DNA of 64,000 nt from Sphingomonadaceae bacterium (GCA_021300355.1 JAJTEF010000004.1:1-64000); one strand, 5' to 3'. Positions 29,316 through 39,208 are shown, counted from the stretch's first letter. Notes: generated by a model from the sequence alone, not told the origin. Program-made: numbers and translations.

Positions 29316-29666
29316 ATGACGCATATGGACCGCCCGAAACGAAAAAGCTGGAGCGATTTGCCTGCCTATCGCTGGTCGATGGTCATTTTGGGTTGGGCGC
29401 TGATCATTACGGCGCCAGTTATCAGCTGGCTTCCAGGTCCAGGCGGTCTGGCGCAGTTTATCATCGGGCTTGGCGTGGTTCTCAAACATTCGCTTTGGGC
29501 CAAGAAGCGATATTCGCGGCTTTCAAAGATCCATCCGGAATATGCGCGCTGGGCCAATTGGGCACTGCGGCGCAACAAGGTCAAAGGCCGCCCGCCCTTT
29601 CCCGACGTCAAACGCGATATCCTGTACCTGTTCCGTCGCGACGACGTCGACATGAAAATGCCCTGA
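29316..29666 (+). CDS. Small membrane protein (PGPGW-like)
   Basis: A 116-residue protein with a hydrophobic hairpin: SMVILGWALIITAPVISWLPGPGGLAQFIIGLGVVLKHS, two membrane helices joined by a PGPGG turn as in the PGPGW family of putative transmembrane proteins. The C-terminal half is basic (RRNKVKGRPPFPDVKRDILYLFRR) and probably cytoplasmic. Function unknown. The start is MTHMDRP; the second ATG three codons later is possible. It sits alone between the broken thioesterase gene and rpmH. Confidence 0.7.
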   Translation: MTHMDRPKRKSWSDLPAYRWSMVILGWALIITAPVISWLPGPGGLAQFIIGLGVVLKHSLWAKKRYSRLSKIHPEYARWANWALRRNKVKGRPPFPDVKRDILYLFRRDDVDMKMP

Positions 29667-29672
29667 CCTGTG

Positions 29673-29701
29673 TTGACTTTTAGCCTTTCGGACCGTATCG
29701 G
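29673..29701 (+). promoter_or_regulatory. Candidate promoter of rpmH-rnpA
   Basis: TTGACT (29673-29678) and TATCGG (29696-29701) are spaced by exactly 17 bases, about 80 bases before the rpmH ATG. The -35 is near consensus; the -10 is moderate. Confidence 0.5.
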
Positions 29702-29781
29702 CCACTGCAACAGAAGCGGTCGCTGCGCAGATTCGGCGGCCCTTTTCATTTCAAGACGCAAAAAATTTAAGGATTACAGTC

Positions 29782-29916
29782 ATGAAGCGCACTTTTCAGC
29801 CGAGCAATCTCGTGCGTGCCCGTCGCCACGGTTTTCGTCTCCGTATGTCGACCGCCGCTGGCCGCAACATCCTGAACGCACGTCGCGCACGCGGCCGCAA
29901 GAAACTCTCGGCTTAA
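29782..29916 (+). CDS. rpmH: 50S ribosomal protein L34
   Basis: A 44-residue, very basic protein of the large ribosomal subunit, below the length cut-off of the ORF track. The translation begins [19 protein letters not shown] and ends [10 protein letters not shown], an almost textbook L34. AAGGA lies ten bases before the ATG. It is followed by rnpA after 23 bases, the universal bacterial order near yidC. Confidence 0.98.
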   Translation: MKRTFQPSNLVRARRHGFRLRMSTAAGRNILNARRARGRKKLSA

Positions 29917-29939
29917 TCCCCGAGCAGGCGGACCGCGAA

Positions 29940-30275
29940 ATGCGCGGTTACAGCGTCATCAAAAAAAGGTCAGACTTTCTGGCCGCCAACCGGGGGAAGC
30001 GATATGCAACTCCCGGTTTTGTTTTGCTGGTTCGCGACAGACAGGACGACAATCCTGCAATCCGGCTAGGCATCACCATCACCAAAAAAGTCGGTAACGC
30101 CGTTATCCGCAACCGCATGCGCCGCCGCTTCCGCGCGCTGGCGCAGGAAATGCTCGCCGATAAAGGCAAGGCAGGCGCGGATCATATTCTAATCGGTCGC
30201 GACAGCGGCATCGAACGCGATTTCGACGCCTTGCGGGCGGATATGGTCAAGGCGTTGGGGAAACTATGCGCATGA
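29940..30275 (+). CDS. rnpA: Ribonuclease P protein component
   Basis: The protein subunit of RNase P, which binds the catalytic RNA and helps mature tRNA 5' ends. The 111-residue protein has KKRSDFLAANRGKRYATPGFVLLV and the RNR motif in KKVGNAVIRNRMRRRFRAL. The track frame extends upstream through rpmH; the ATG at 29940 is chosen because AGGCGGA lies seven bases upstream and the length then fits. The end overlaps yidD by ten bases. Confidence 0.95.
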   Translation: MRGYSVIKKRSDFLAANRGKRYATPGFVLLVRDRQDDNPAIRLGITITKKVGNAVIRNRMRRRFRALAQEMLADKGKAGADHILIGRDSGIERDFDALRADMVKALGKLCA

Positions 30276-30484
30276 TTGCAAAGCTGCTCATCTTATGCGC
30301 ACGCGCGTGGCAAATTGGGCCGTCGCGCATTTTACCGCCGACCTGCCGGTACAGCCCCAGCTGCTCGGCCTATGCAATAACGGCACTTCAAAAACATGGC
30401 GCAATTAAGGGTGGCTGGCTGGCCCTCAAACGGCTATTGCGCTGCCAACCTTGGGGTGGGCATGGATATGATCCAGTGCCATGA
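30266..30484 (+). CDS. yidD: Membrane protein insertion efficiency factor YidD
   Basis: A small membrane-associated protein that aids YidC-dependent insertion. The 72-residue product contains the hallmark SRILPPTCRYSPSCSAYAITALQKHGAIKGGWLALKRLLRCQPWGGHGYDPVP, with the three conserved cysteines. It overlaps rnpA and is followed by yidC after about 32 bases, the standard order. Confidence 0.97.
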   Translation: MRMIAKLLILCARAWQIGPSRILPPTCRYSPSCSAYAITALQKHGAIKGGWLALKRLLRCQPWGGHGYDPVP

Positions 30485-30516
30485 CGCCCAATTGATTGAT
30501 TAACGGGGATTTACAC

Positions 30517-32286
30517 GTGGACGATAAACGCAACCTGATTTTTGCAGTCTTGCTGACAGGCCTTATCCTGTTCGGATGGCCTTATGTCGCCAGCTATTTC
30601 TTTCCAACCCCCGCCCCTGTGACCAGCAGCGCCACGACCGCAGCCAGCCCAGCTGGCGCGGCAACGTCGGATGTGCATGTCGAGGCAGCACCTGCAAAAG
30701 CACAGGCTGTTCCGCTGAGCAGCGCGCTTCAGTCAACAGCCCGCATCTTGGTGGAAACGCCAAAGTTGAAGGGTTCGGTCAATCTTGAAGGCGCAAAAAT
30801 TGACGACCTGTTGTTGCTTACCCACCGCACCGCACTCGCCAAGGATTCGGCTCCAGTGCGCCTGTTCGCACCATCGGGCACAAAAGATGCCTATTTTGCG
30901 CGCTTTGGCTGGGCTGGCACTGGCGTAACGGTTCCTGATGATAAAACCGTCTGGACGCCAAGCGGCAATAAGCTGACTCCAACAACGCCCGTGACATTAA
31001 GCTGGACCAACACCCTTAATCAGAAGTTTGATATCGCACTGTCGATTGACGAAAACTACATGATTACCGCAAAGCAGACCTTCACCAATGGCGGCACTAC
31101 CCCAGTTGAGATCGCAAATTTTGCGTTGCTGAGCCGCACCGGGAAGCCAGCCGACGCGACATCTGGTGGATCCATATTCACGCATATCCACATTGGTCCA
31201 ATGGGCGTTTTTGACGAAAAGCCCAATTATGATTGGGGCTATGTCGACGTAGAAGAAAACAAAGGCGAAACATCCTTCACCAGCACGGGTGGATGGCTTG
31301 GCTTCACCGACAAATATTGGCTCGGTGCACTTATCCCTGACCAAAAAACGCCCGTATCGGCCAAGTTCCGTGCCAGCGGCGATGTCTATCAGGCGCAAGT
31401 CATTCCAACACGCTATACCAGCGTCGCGCCAGGTGCGTCCCTTAACAGCGGCTCGCGCCTGTTCGCCGGTGCCAAGGAGATGGCCGTTCTTGACGCCTAT
31501 GCAAAGAATCTGGGCATTCCATATCTCGACTACGCCATAGATTGGGGCTGGTTCTGGTTCATCGCCATTCCGTTCTTCTGGATCCTGCATTGGCTGTTCG
31601 GCCTTTTCGGAAACTTTGGTTTGGCCATTATTGGTCTAACGATCATCGTTCGTGGCTTCATGTACCCCGTGGCGCAGAAGCAATTTGCGTCGATGGCGCA
31701 AATGCGTGCGGTTCAGCCTAAGCTGAAGGCGCTGCAAGAGCGTTGGAAGGATGACAAGCCACGCCTGCAGCAGGAAATGATGAAGCTGTACAAGGATGAA
31801 AAGGTAAACCCGCTGGCGGGCTGCCTGCCTATCTTGCTGCAGATTCCTATCTTCTTCGCGCTGTACAAGATTCTGCTGCTGTCGATCGAAATGCGTCACC
31901 AGCCGTTCGTGCTGTGGCTGAAGGATTTGTCGGCACCGGATCCGTTGACACCGATCAACCTGTTTGGACTGCTGCCCTTTGACCCGCCATCGTTCATTGC
32001 CATTGGCATTTTGCCAATATTGCTTGGCGTAACAATGTGGCTGATGCAGCGCCTGAATCCGCAACCTATGGACGAAGTGCAAAAGCAGGTATTTGCCGTG
32101 ATGCCATGGTTCCTGATGTTCATCATGGCGCCGTTTGCCGCCGGACTTCAGCTGTATTGGGTCATGTCGAACATCGTGTCGATTGCGCAGCAAAAGTGGC
32201 TCTATTCACGCCACCCGGTGTTGCGGGAGCAGATGGCGCGTGATGCGCAAGAAAAAGCGGCAGCGAAAGCCAAGGCAAAAACGTGA
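30517..32286 (+). CDS. yidC: Membrane protein insertase YidC
   Basis: YidC inserts and folds inner-membrane proteins with or without Sec. The 589-residue protein starts at a GTG ([24 protein letters not shown]) with GGGGA seven bases upstream; the track start at a TTG 21 bases earlier is less likely. A large periplasmic P1 domain follows the first helix, then the 60KD_IMP core with [46 protein letters not shown] and [23 protein letters not shown]. The C-terminus ends in a basic [10 protein letters not shown] tail. GTGA overlap with engB. Confidence 0.97.
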   Translation: MDDKRNLIFAVLLTGLILFGWPYVASYFFPTPAPVTSSATTAASPAGAATSDVHVEAAPAKAQAVPLSSALQSTARILVETPKLKGSVNLEGAKIDDLLLLTHRTALAKDSAPVRLFAPSGTKDAYFARFGWAGTGVTVPDDKTVWTPSGNKLTPTTPVTLSWTNTLNQKFDIALSIDENYMITAKQTFTNGGTTPVEIANFALLSRTGKPADATSGGSIFTHIHIGPMGVFDEKPNYDWGYVDVEENKGETSFTSTGGWLGFTDKYWLGALIPDQKTPVSAKFRASGDVYQAQVIPTRYTSVAPGASLNSGSRLFAGAKEMAVLDAYAKNLGIPYLDYAIDWGWFWFIAIPFFWILHWLFGLFGNFGLAIIGLTIIVRGFMYPVAQKQFASMAQMRAVQPKLKALQERWKDDKPRLQQEMMKLYKDEKVNPLAGCLPILLQIPIFFALYKILLLSIEMRHQPFVLWLKDLSAPDPLTPINLFGLLPFDPPSFIAIGILPILLGVTMWLMQRLNPQPMDEVQKQVFAVMPWFLMFIMAPFAAGLQLYWVMSNIVSIAQQKWLYSRHPVLREQMARDAQEKAAAKAKAKT

Positions 32287-32924
32287 GCGCCGATGTCATT
32301 GCGGGAATAGCAGAACCGAACCGGATATTTTCCGGTCCGGTTACGTTCCTGAAATCAGCGCCGAAGCTGGAATTTCTGCCGGACCCAACGGTCCCAGAAA
32401 TTGCCTTTGCGGGTCGGTCGAACGTTGGCAAGTCCAGCCTGATTAATGCGTTGGTGAACCGCAACAACCTTGCGCGCGCGTCCAACACGCCGGGCCGCAC
32501 GCAAGAGCTGAACTTTTTCGATGTTGGTGAGCCGGCACTGTTCCGCATCGTCGACATGCCGGGCTATGGCTATGCCAAAGCCCCCATCAAGACGGTTCAG
32601 CAATGGCGTTACCTGATTAACGACTATCTGCGTGGCCGCGCGGTGTTAAAGCGTGTGTTTGTGCTGATCGACAGCCGCCATGGCATTAAAGAAGTCGACC
32701 ATGAAATCATGAAAATGCTCGACGCGGCTGCGATCAGCTACCGGATTGTGCTGACCAAGACCGACAAGATCAAAGCGTCTGAGCGCGAAGCGGTTGAGGC
32801 GGACACCATGGCAAAACTGCGCAAGCATGTCGCAGCCTATCCCGAACTTTCGGTGACATCGGCGGAAAAGCGCGGGGGCATTGATGAATTGCGCGCGGCT
32901 GTGTTGGAAGCCGTCGCTTCTTAG
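32283..32924 (+). CDS. engB: Ribosome biogenesis GTP-binding protein EngB (YihA/YsxC)
   Basis: A small essential GTPase required for cell division and assembly of the 50S subunit. The 213-residue protein has G1 [15 protein letters not shown]2 region [14 protein letters not shown]3 [12 protein letters not shown]4 TKTDKI and G5 TSAEKRGG. It starts with a GTG overlapping the yidC stop (GTGA), a junction common in alphaproteobacteria. Confidence 0.96.
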   Translation: MSADVIAGIAEPNRIFSGPVTFLKSAPKLEFLPDPTVPEIAFAGRSNVGKSSLINALVNRNNLARASNTPGRTQELNFFDVGEPALFRIVDMPGYGYAKAPIKTVQQWRYLINDYLRGRAVLKRVFVLIDSRHGIKEVDHEIMKMLDAAAISYRIVLTKTDKIKASEREAVEADTMAKLRKHVAAYPELSVTSAEKRGGIDELRAAVLEAVAS

Positions 32925-32935
32925 GGTCAGGACCT

Positions 32936-33598
32936 ATGAAACTGATTATCGGAAACAAAGTCTATTCAAGCTGGTCGCTACGCGGCTGGCTTGCAGCCAA
33001 GCAATCGGGGCTGCATTTTGACGAAATCATTGTTCCGCTGTTCGCCGACGGCTGGGAAGAGCGCAAACGCGAAGACGACCTTGCGCCATCATCGGGCAAG
33101 GTGCCGACCTTGTGGGATGGAGAGGCGGTGATCTGGGACAGCCTTGCGATCATCGATTATCTCGCGGACAAGGTGGGGCGGGATCGCTTTTGGCCCAAGG
33201 ACGAAGTCGCGCGCGGCATGGCGCGGTCCATGACGGCGGAAATGCATGCGGGCTATACCGCCCTGCGCCGGGAATTCCCGATGAATACGCGCAAGACCTT
33301 TCACGACGTCACGATATCCGAAGAGACCCGGAAAGACGCAGTGCGCATATTGCAAACATGGGCCGAAGCCCGCTCGCGCTTTGGCAAAGACGGGCCATAT
33401 TTGTTTGGCACATTCAGTGCAGCGGACATCATGTTCGCACCTGTCGTGACGCGTTTTGTGACCTATGGCTTCACCCTGCCCGGTTTCGCCGAAAGCTATG
33501 CAGAAACGATTATGGCGCATCCGTGGATGGAAGAATGGTACGCTGCCGCCGCAGAGGAACCATGGACGATCCAGCGGATTGAGGACGCGGTTACGTAA
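32936..33598 (+). CDS. Glutathione S-transferase family protein
   Basis: A 220-residue protein with an N-terminal thioredoxin-like domain (MKLIIGNKVYSSWSLRGWLAAKQSGLHFDEI, where YSSWS holds the likely catalytic serine; GKVPTLWDGEAVIWDSLAIIDYLAD is the glutathione-binding cis-Pro and SNAIL-like block) and a C-terminal helical domain. Substrate unknown. It follows engB by 11 bases. The host also encodes glutathione synthetase in this window. Confidence 0.9.
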   Translation: MKLIIGNKVYSSWSLRGWLAAKQSGLHFDEIIVPLFADGWEERKREDDLAPSSGKVPTLWDGEAVIWDSLAIIDYLADKVGRDRFWPKDEVARGMARSMTAEMHAGYTALRREFPMNTRKTFHDVTISEETRKDAVRILQTWAEARSRFGKDGPYLFGTFSAADIMFAPVVTRFVTYGFTLPGFAESYAETIMAHPWMEEWYAAAAEEPWTIQRIEDAVT

Positions 33599-33620
33599 CG
33601 CAATTTGAAGCACACTCATG

Positions 33621-33690
33621 CGTCATCCTGAACTTGTTTCAGGATGACGTGCGACGTGGCTTGTTATCCTGAAACAAGTTCAGGATGACG
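33621..33690. repeat. Paired palindromic repeat (copy B) after the glutathione transferase gene
   Basis: CGTCATCCTGAACTTGTTTCAGGATGACG is almost self-complementary and is followed after about 14 bases by the inverted copy TATCCTGAAACAAGTTCAGGATGACG. The core CTGAACTTGTTTCAG is identical to copy A in the atp operon. It lies between the convergent glutathione transferase and cupin genes and could act as a bidirectional transcription stop. Confidence 0.92.
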
Positions 33691-33716
33691 ATAGTTCATG
33701 CATTGTGGAGCACGTC

Positions 33717-34163
33717 CTAAAACCGACTTCCGTCTTTTCTCCGAAATCCGGTTCCGTTGAACAAGTGCATGTCAATGTCCGGATAATGACAATCGGATGC
33801 CGCCGGGCGGCCTATCGCGATAAAAACGCAGTCTTGGTCGCTTTCGTTGATCAGCACATGCCCATTTTCAACGCCTTTTGGGAATGCAGCAACATCGCCG
33901 GGACGCATGGTGTGACGACCGTCATTCTCGACGAGTATGGCTTCGCCGGAAAGCATGATGACCATTTCATCTTCATCTTCGTGCCAGTGTCTTTGCGACG
34001 ACCATGCGCCCGGTTTCAAGACCACATGACTGGCACCGAACTCGGTCAAGCCGGAGGGCGGTGCAAGTCGACGATACAATCTGCCTGACACTGCGCTTGC
34101 ATAGGCTGCGGGATATCCCGTTGCGTTGGTTTGCGGAATGGCTTCAATATCTACCTTCGGCAT
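33717..34163 (-). CDS. Cupin domain protein
   Basis: A 148-residue single-domain cupin. The metal-binding motifs are WSSQRHWHEDEDEMVIMLSGEA (HxH...E) and PGDVAAFPKGVENGHVLIN (second histidine). Such small cupins often bind sugars or regulate sugar isomerisation, but no substrate can be named. It follows aroC by nine bases on the same strand and is the last gene of the run yihY-fabI-aroC-cupin. Confidence 0.88.
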   Translation of the reverse strand: MPKVDIEAIPQTNATGYPAAYASAVSGRLYRRLAPPSGLTEFGASHVVLKPGAWSSQRHWHEDEDEMVIMLSGEAILVENDGRHTMRPGDVAAFPKGVENGHVLINESDQDCVFIAIGRPAASDCHYPDIDMHLFNGTGFRRKDGSRF

Positions 34164-34172
34164 CGCGATCCC

Positions 34173-35249
34173 CTAGCCGCATTGTGCGCGATGCAGCAGC
34201 TTCTGGTCAGCCAGAACAAGCGCCATCATCGCCTCGACCACTGGCGTGCCGCGGATGCCCACACACGGGTCGTGGCGGCCCTTTGTGACGATGTCGGTCG
34301 CATCGCCGTCGCGGGTGACAGTTTCCACGGGCGTGAGGATTGAGGAGGTCGGCTTAAACGCGACCCGCACCAGCACCGGCTGTCCTGTGGAGATACCACC
34401 CGCAATTCCGCCTGCATTATTGGCGAGGAATTCGGGATGGTTCGATCCTTCCGAAGAGGGCCGCATCCGGTCGGCATTTTCTTCACCACGCAAACGCGCT
34501 GCGCCAAAGCCTGCGCCGATTTCGACGCCTTTAACAGCGTTGATGCTCATCATCGCTGACGCCAATTCGCTGTCGAGTTTCGCATATAATGGTGCGCCCC
34601 AACCGGGTGGTACGCCGGTGGCGACGCATTCAATGACGGCGCCGAGCGATGATCCCGCCTTGCGCGCCTCATCCACCAATTTCTCCCACCGGCCGGCAGC
34701 GGCTTCGTCCGGGCAGAAAAAGGGGTTTTTGTCGATCTGGGCAGCCTCAAAATTATTGCGGTCGATGGCGTCGCCGCCGATTTCTGCAACATAAGCGATG
34801 ATTTTGACGTCAGGCATGACCGCCCTTGCCACCGCGCCAGCGGCCACACGTGCAGCGGTTTCACGCGCGCTTGAACGTCCGCCACCGCGATAATCGCGAA
34901 AGCCATATTTTGCGTCATAACTATAATCGGCATGACCGGGGCGATAGGCCTTGGCCACGTCAGAATAATCTTTGGACCGCTGGTCAACATTTTCGATCAT
35001 CAGCGAAATGGGTGTTCCCGTGGTCCGCCCTTCAAACACGCCTGACAAAATCCGCACCGCATCTGGCTCTTGCCGCTGCGTTGTGAAGCGCGAAGTCCCG
35101 GGACGACGCTTGTCCAAAAATGGCTGAATGTCCGCTTCGGACAAGGCAAGTCCGGGAGGGCAACCATCGACCACTGCGCCAAGCGCAGGACCGTGGGACT
35201 CTCCCCAAGTCGTGAAGCGAAAAACGCGTCCGAAAGTATTAAAGCTCAT
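34173..35249 (-). CDS. aroC: Chorismate synthase
   Basis: This enzyme makes chorismate from EPSP with reduced FMN, the last step of the shikimate pathway. The 358-residue protein carries all three signatures: [58 protein letters not shown], and [30 protein letters not shown]. Length and start ([16 protein letters not shown]) are normal. It is 66 bases downstream of fabI on the same strand. Confidence 0.98.
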   Translation of the reverse strand: MSFNTFGRVFRFTTWGESHGPALGAVVDGCPPGLALSEADIQPFLDKRRPGTSRFTTQRQEPDAVRILSGVFEGRTTGTPISLMIENVDQRSKDYSDVAKAYRPGHADYSYDAKYGFRDYRGGGRSSARETAARVAAGAVARAVMPDVKIIAYVAEIGGDAIDRNNFEAAQIDKNPFFCPDEAAAGRWEKLVDEARKAGSSLGAVIECVATGVPPGWGAPLYAKLDSELASAMMSINAVKGVEIGAGFGAARLRGEENADRMRPSSEGSNHPEFLANNAGGIAGGISTGQPVLVRVAFKPTSSILTPVETVTRDGDATDIVTKGRHDPCVGIRGTPVVEAMMALVLADQKLLHRAQCG

Positions 35250-35315
35250 CTGCTGATTCCGACTTCTTCATATGGACCGAACGATAGTGCACCAACCCGT
35301 TGCGATGCCCCGCGA

Positions 35316-36146
35316 TCATTTTGTGATGTCGATATCAGGAGCATCCTCCTGCTTCATGCCGACGGTGTGGTAACCCGCATCGACATGGTGAATTTCGCCG
35401 GTAACACCAGCGCCCAGATCGGACAGGAAATACAACGACGACGCACCAACGTCATCAATGGTCACATTGCGGCGCAGCGGCGTGTTCAGTTCATTCCATT
35501 TCAGGATATAACGGAAATCACCAATGCCCGACGCCGCGAGCGTCTTGATCGGTCCAGCCGATATCGCGTTCACGCGAATACCCTGTGGCCCGACATCATT
35601 CGCCAGATATTTAACCGACGTTTCCAATGCCGCCTTGGCCACGCCCATGACGTTGTAATGCGGCATGACCTTTTCTGCGCCATAATAGCTAAGCGTCAGC
35701 ATCGATCCGCCACCTTCACCGGTTTCGGGATCAAGTGGCTTCATCATCGCGGCAGCGCGCTTGGCAACGGCGGTAAAGCTGTAGACGCTGATGTTCATCG
35801 TCATCAGGAAGTCGTCCAAGCCTACGTCGAAATATTTGCCGCGCAGTGCTTCTTTGTTGGTGAAACCGATCGCGTGCACCACAAAATCAATATTGGGCCA
35901 TTTGGCCGCCAGCGTGTCAAAGGCGCGGTCGAGATTGTTCATATCGGCAACGTCGCAATCGATAAGAAAGTCACAACCGAGTTGTTCCGCCAATGGCCGA
36001 ACGCGCTTTTCCATGACTTCGCCCTGATAGCTGAACGCCAATTCCGCGCCTTCGGCATGCAAACGCTTCGCAATGCCCCACGCTAGAGACTTGTCATTGG
36101 CGAGCCCCATAATCAGCCCGCGTTTGCCCGCCATCAATCCCGTCAT
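35316..36146 (-). CDS. fabI: Enoyl-[acyl-carrier-protein] reductase (NADH)
   Basis: FabI catalyses the last reduction in each cycle of type II fatty-acid synthesis. The 276-residue short-chain dehydrogenase-like protein starts MTGLMAGKRGLIMGLANDKSLAWGIAK. The catalytic pattern LSYYGAEKVMPHYNVMGVAKAALE holds the conserved Tyr164 and Lys171 (equivalent to Tyr156 and Lys163 of E. coli). The C-terminal SDLGAGVTGEIHHVDAGYHTVGM is also typical. It follows yihY by seven bases. Confidence 0.97.
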   Translation of the reverse strand: MTGLMAGKRGLIMGLANDKSLAWGIAKRLHAEGAELAFSYQGEVMEKRVRPLAEQLGCDFLIDCDVADMNNLDRAFDTLAAKWPNIDFVVHAIGFTNKEALRGKYFDVGLDDFLMTMNISVYSFTAVAKRAAAMMKPLDPETGEGGGSMLTLSYYGAEKVMPHYNVMGVAKAALETSVKYLANDVGPQGIRVNAISAGPIKTLAASGIGDFRYILKWNELNTPLRRNVTIDDVGASSLYFLSDLGAGVTGEIHHVDAGYHTVGMKQEDAPDIDITK

Positions 36147-36153
36147 AAAATCC

Positions 36154-37134
36154 TCATTCGTCAGGTGAATTTTGTTGCCGCTGCTTTAGTCCATTTTCAT
36201 GGGCGTTGGCCAGTGCCGCGTTTAATTGCGCTCCTGTCACCAATCCGAGCCCAATAAGATAGAAGAAAATGAGTGCGACCATGACACCCGCAAGGCTGCC
36301 ATATGTCAGGTCATAATTGCTGACGCTCGACAGGAAAACCGGCAAAAGCGCCGTGAGGCCAAGCCACCACATGCTTACCAAGGCTGGCCCTGGCCATTTG
36401 GGAAATGCGGATGACCGATATTTGGTCGGGGTTAGCCCCACAAAAATGACATAGATTGCGACAAATAATGTAATGAATGGAATGATACGCCCCCACGCGA
36501 AATAGCCAGAAACCATCTGCGCGGTGGGAATGTATCGGTAGACCAGATCCTCAACCGCGGTCACCACAACCTGCGCCGAAAAAGCGACCATCGCCAGGAC
36601 AACCGAAGCGATGATCGCGCCGAGCGAACCCAATCGATAATGCCAGAACGCACGGCTGGGTGCCGCCCCATATGACCGATAGAGCACGTCGCGAAAGGTT
36701 TCGATCAGGCTGGCCGCTGTCCAAAGGCTGACGGCAGCGCTTAGCCATAGCAATGGCCCCGAACGCGCGGTCATGGCGGACTCGATGGGTTCTTTAAGCG
36801 CGGCTCCGACACTGGGCGGGACAGTCACGAAAAACGCTTCAATCAAGGCTAGGCCGGATTCGGTTTGTCCAACTGCGCCAGCGATGGCAGCGGCCACAAC
36901 GCAGAATGCGAAAAGCGACACCAACGACAGATATGCGAAATTGCCCGCGTGAATGAAGCCGTCGCTATACACACCGACGGCGACACGCTTGGTCACTTCC
37001 ACAACCTGACCCGTCAGCCCAAGGTGCGCGAACCATGTCGCTTCGCTTTCATCGGCATGTGCCGTAGCAGGAAGATGTGCCCGTGCCTCCGGTGACAGAG
37101 GCGAAATTTCAGACACCAAGATTTTCCCGGACAT
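36154..37134 (-). CDS. YihY/BrkB family inner-membrane protein
   Basis: An integral membrane protein of about 326 residues, formerly annotated as ribonuclease BN or virulence factor BrkB. About six hydrophobic segments are visible, for example AYLSLVSLFAFCVVAAAIAGAV and GVMVALIFFYLIGLGLVTGAQLNAAL; the latter, with its AQLN end, is a family landmark. The function is not established. The start is uncertain: an ATG at 37134 (MSGKILVSE) or the track GTG at 37152; both overlap the dnaJ-like gene. Likely co-transcribed with fabI downstream. Confidence 0.87.
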   Translation of the reverse strand: MSGKILVSEISPLSPEARAHLPATAHADESEATWFAHLGLTGQVVEVTKRVAVGVYSDGFIHAGNFAYLSLVSLFAFCVVAAAIAGAVGQTESGLALIEAFFVTVPPSVGAALKEPIESAMTARSGPLLWLSAAVSLWTAASLIETFRDVLYRSYGAAPSRAFWHYRLGSLGAIIASVVLAMVAFSAQVVVTAVEDLVYRYIPTAQMVSGYFAWGRIIPFITLFVAIYVIFVGLTPTKYRSSAFPKWPGPALVSMWWLGLTALLPVFLSSVSNYDLTYGSLAGVMVALIFFYLIGLGLVTGAQLNAALANAHENGLKQRQQNSPDE

Positions 37135-38026
37135 TATTGTCCGACAGGACACCCGCCAGACGTGCCAGTTCCGCGGGGTCTGGTGGCAAATGAATCATCA
37201 GCGTGACCAACTGGTCACCGCGTCCACCCGATTTGGTTGTGAAGCCCCGGCCCTTTATCCGCAGAACAGCACCGGAATTGGTACGCGGGGGGACGGTGAG
37301 CATGACTGCACCATCGACGGTCGGAACCCTCACCTTGCCGCCATCGACCGCTTCTTTGATCGAGATCGGCAGGTCAATCCGGATATGGTCGCCATCGCGC
37401 GCCAAATCGGGGTGCTTACCAAGCTTCAGCGTGACCATGGCATCACCATTGCCGCCCGGCCCAGGCTGACCACGCCCCGGAATGCGGATCTGCTGTCCGG
37501 CAACTAGGCCAGCAGGCAGCTTGAACTCAACGGTCTTGCCATCGCCCAGCGTAATGCGCTGCGGCGCGAGCGTTGCCGCATCCGTGAAGGACACCAAATG
37601 TTCATACGCAATATTCGCGCCCTTGGGTGGCGGCGCTTGCTGTGGACGAGGGCCAGCACCGGGACGGGCACCACCGCCGCCAAACAAGCCATCAAAAATA
37701 TCGCCAAGGTCAATGCCGCCGCTGCCAAAGTCGAAATTGCCACCGCCCGGTCCGCCTTGGCTATATCCGCCGCCGCCAAAGGGGTTGCCACCGGCGAAGC
37801 GGGGTTGGCCGTTTTCGTCTATTTCGCCGCGGTCAAATTGCCCGCGCTTTTTGGGGTCCGATAACAAATCATACGCCTGCGTAATCTCGCTAAAGCGCTC
37901 CGAAGCTTTCGGATTGTCCTTGTTCTTGTCGGGATGCAATTCCTTCGCAAGCTTACGATAAGCGGATTTAATCGCTTTCTCGTCCGCGCCTTTGGAAACG
38001 CCTAATATCGAATAAGGATCAGCCAT
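37109..38026 (-). CDS. J-domain protein, CbpA/DnaJ class B type
   Basis: A co-chaperone that stimulates DnaK. The 305-residue protein has a J domain at 1-70 with the HPD motif at 31-33, a Gly/Phe-rich linker (FAGGNPFGGGGYSQGGPGGGNFDFGSGG) and a C-terminal substrate-binding domain (DAATLAPQRITLGDGKTVEFKLPAGLVAGQQIRIPGRGQPG). The zinc-finger repeats of true DnaJ are missing, so it is the CbpA-like class B type, not DnaJ itself. It is the most upstream gene of the reverse run towards the cupin. Confidence 0.92.
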   Translation of the reverse strand: MADPYSILGVSKGADEKAIKSAYRKLAKELHPDKNKDNPKASERFSEITQAYDLLSDPKKRGQFDRGEIDENGQPRFAGGNPFGGGGYSQGGPGGGNFDFGSGGIDLGDIFDGLFGGGGARPGAGPRPQQAPPPKGANIAYEHLVSFTDAATLAPQRITLGDGKTVEFKLPAGLVAGQQIRIPGRGQPGPGGNGDAMVTLKLGKHPDLARDGDHIRIDLPISIKEAVDGGKVRVPTVDGAVMLTVPPRTNSGAVLRIKGRGFTTKSGGRGDQLVTLMIHLPPDPAELARLAGVLSDNNVRENLGV

Positions 38027-38082
38027 TCTTGTCCCTGTTTACCCTGCTTATCCGTCTTACATTGGTATTACAGTGCCCCAAG

Positions 38083-38550
38083 TCAACTCGGAAGCAGGGC
38101 GCTCGCGTGTTTTTTGCCGGTAATCTGGCGTAGCAGAAGATATAGCAGCAGGCCAATCGGCCCCGCCATCAACGTGAAGAAGAGTATCGGGACTTGAAGC
38201 CAGCGCGCAATCTGGTGCTGGTCTGCATTTCGCGCAATCCAGATGCCGACAAACAAATCGAACGCCAAATAATGGATCCAGCCGATCGTTGCGCCGCCCG
38301 GCGAGTCAAACAACGCCATAACCCCGGCTAAGGTCGTGAAGTCGGCAGGCGGCCGGCCTACGGGACCGCCATCGGAGATAAGTCCAGCCATCAACGGGAT
38401 GATAAGACCGGCATATAGGCAGGCGAGCAACACCGTTCCTGCGAAAAATATATAAGGCACGACCCGTTCGCGCTTCGGACTGAGCGCCAAAACCACCCAA
38501 GCGAGCAGCGCCCAGGCATTTGCGACACCGAATATCATTTCCCAGTTCAT
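38083..38550 (-). CDS. ABA4-like membrane protein (DUF4281)
   Basis: A 155-residue protein with four hydrophobic segments: IFGVANAWALLAWVVLAL, VPYIFFAGTVLLACLYAGLIIPL, ATIGWIHYLAFDLFVGIWIARNA and PILFFTLMAGPIGLLLYLLLR. The GWIHYLAFDLFVGIW and GPIGLLLYLLLR blocks match the ABA4/DUF4281 family; the plant member works in neoxanthin synthesis. In a sphingomonad a carotenoid-related role is possible, but no carotenoid gene is nearby. Divergent from pdxH with 51 bases between the starts. Confidence 0.85.
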   Translation of the reverse strand: MNWEMIFGVANAWALLAWVVLALSPKRERVVPYIFFAGTVLLACLYAGLIIPLMAGLISDGGPVGRPPADFTTLAGVMALFDSPGGATIGWIHYLAFDLFVGIWIARNADQHQIARWLQVPILFFTLMAGPIGLLLYLLLRQITGKKHASALLPS

Positions 38551-38601
38551 TTTGTTTTCTAGCCCCTTTTAACCCGCACCAGTCTAGCCTATCGGTGGGC
38601 T

Positions 38602-39198
38602 ATGGAAAGACCTGATCCTTTTAGCCTGTTCGACGATTGGTTTGCCGAAGCGCGGACCAGCGAAATCAACGACTCCAACGCAATGGCTTTGGCGACCACG
38701 GGCGCAGATGGGCAACCTTCGGTCCGCATGGTGCTGTTGAAAGGCCATGGACCCGACCTTGGCGACCATGGCGGGTTTGTTTTTTATACGAATTTCGAAA
38801 GCCGCAAGGCGATGCAATTGTCGGACAATGCGCAGGTGGCGCTGCTGTTTCACTGGAAATCGTTGCGGCGGCAAATCCGGATTGAGGGTGCAGCGAACCC
38901 CGTCGACGATGCAACCGCAGACGCCTATTTCGCCACCCGCTCGCGCAATTCGCAGCTGGGCGCATGGGCTTCGGACCAGTCGCGCCCATTGGCAGACCGC
39001 GCGACATTTGAAACACGTTTTGCTGAGGTAGAAGCCCGCTTTGAAGGGCAAGATGTTCCGCGCCCGCCGCATTGGTCGGGTTGGATGGTCAGCCCGCACC
39101 GCATCGAATTCTGGCAAGACCGCGAATTCCGCCTGCACGAACGCTGGGTATATGAACGCGACGGCGACGGCTGGACGACGGGCATGTTGTACCCATGA
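38602..39198 (+). CDS. pdxH: Pyridoxamine 5'-phosphate oxidase
   Basis: An FMN enzyme that oxidises pyridoxamine or pyridoxine phosphate to pyridoxal phosphate. The 198-residue protein has [53 protein letters not shown] and the C-terminal [22 protein letters not shown], with the conserved WQ and RLH motifs. Length is normal. It is followed after 10 bases by the metal-efflux gene. Confidence 0.97.
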   Translation: MERPDPFSLFDDWFAEARTSEINDSNAMALATTGADGQPSVRMVLLKGHGPDLGDHGGFVFYTNFESRKAMQLSDNAQVALLFHWKSLRRQIRIEGAANPVDDATADAYFATRSRNSQLGAWASDQSRPLADRATFETRFAEVEARFEGQDVPRPPHWSGWMVSPHRIEFWQDREFRLHERWVYERDGDGWTTGMLYP

Positions 39199-39208
39199 AG
39201 CGCCGCAC

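Noticed and set aside
35070-36086. 338-residue forward ORF
   Set aside because: Runs across the aroC-fabI junction antisense to both; no domain seen.
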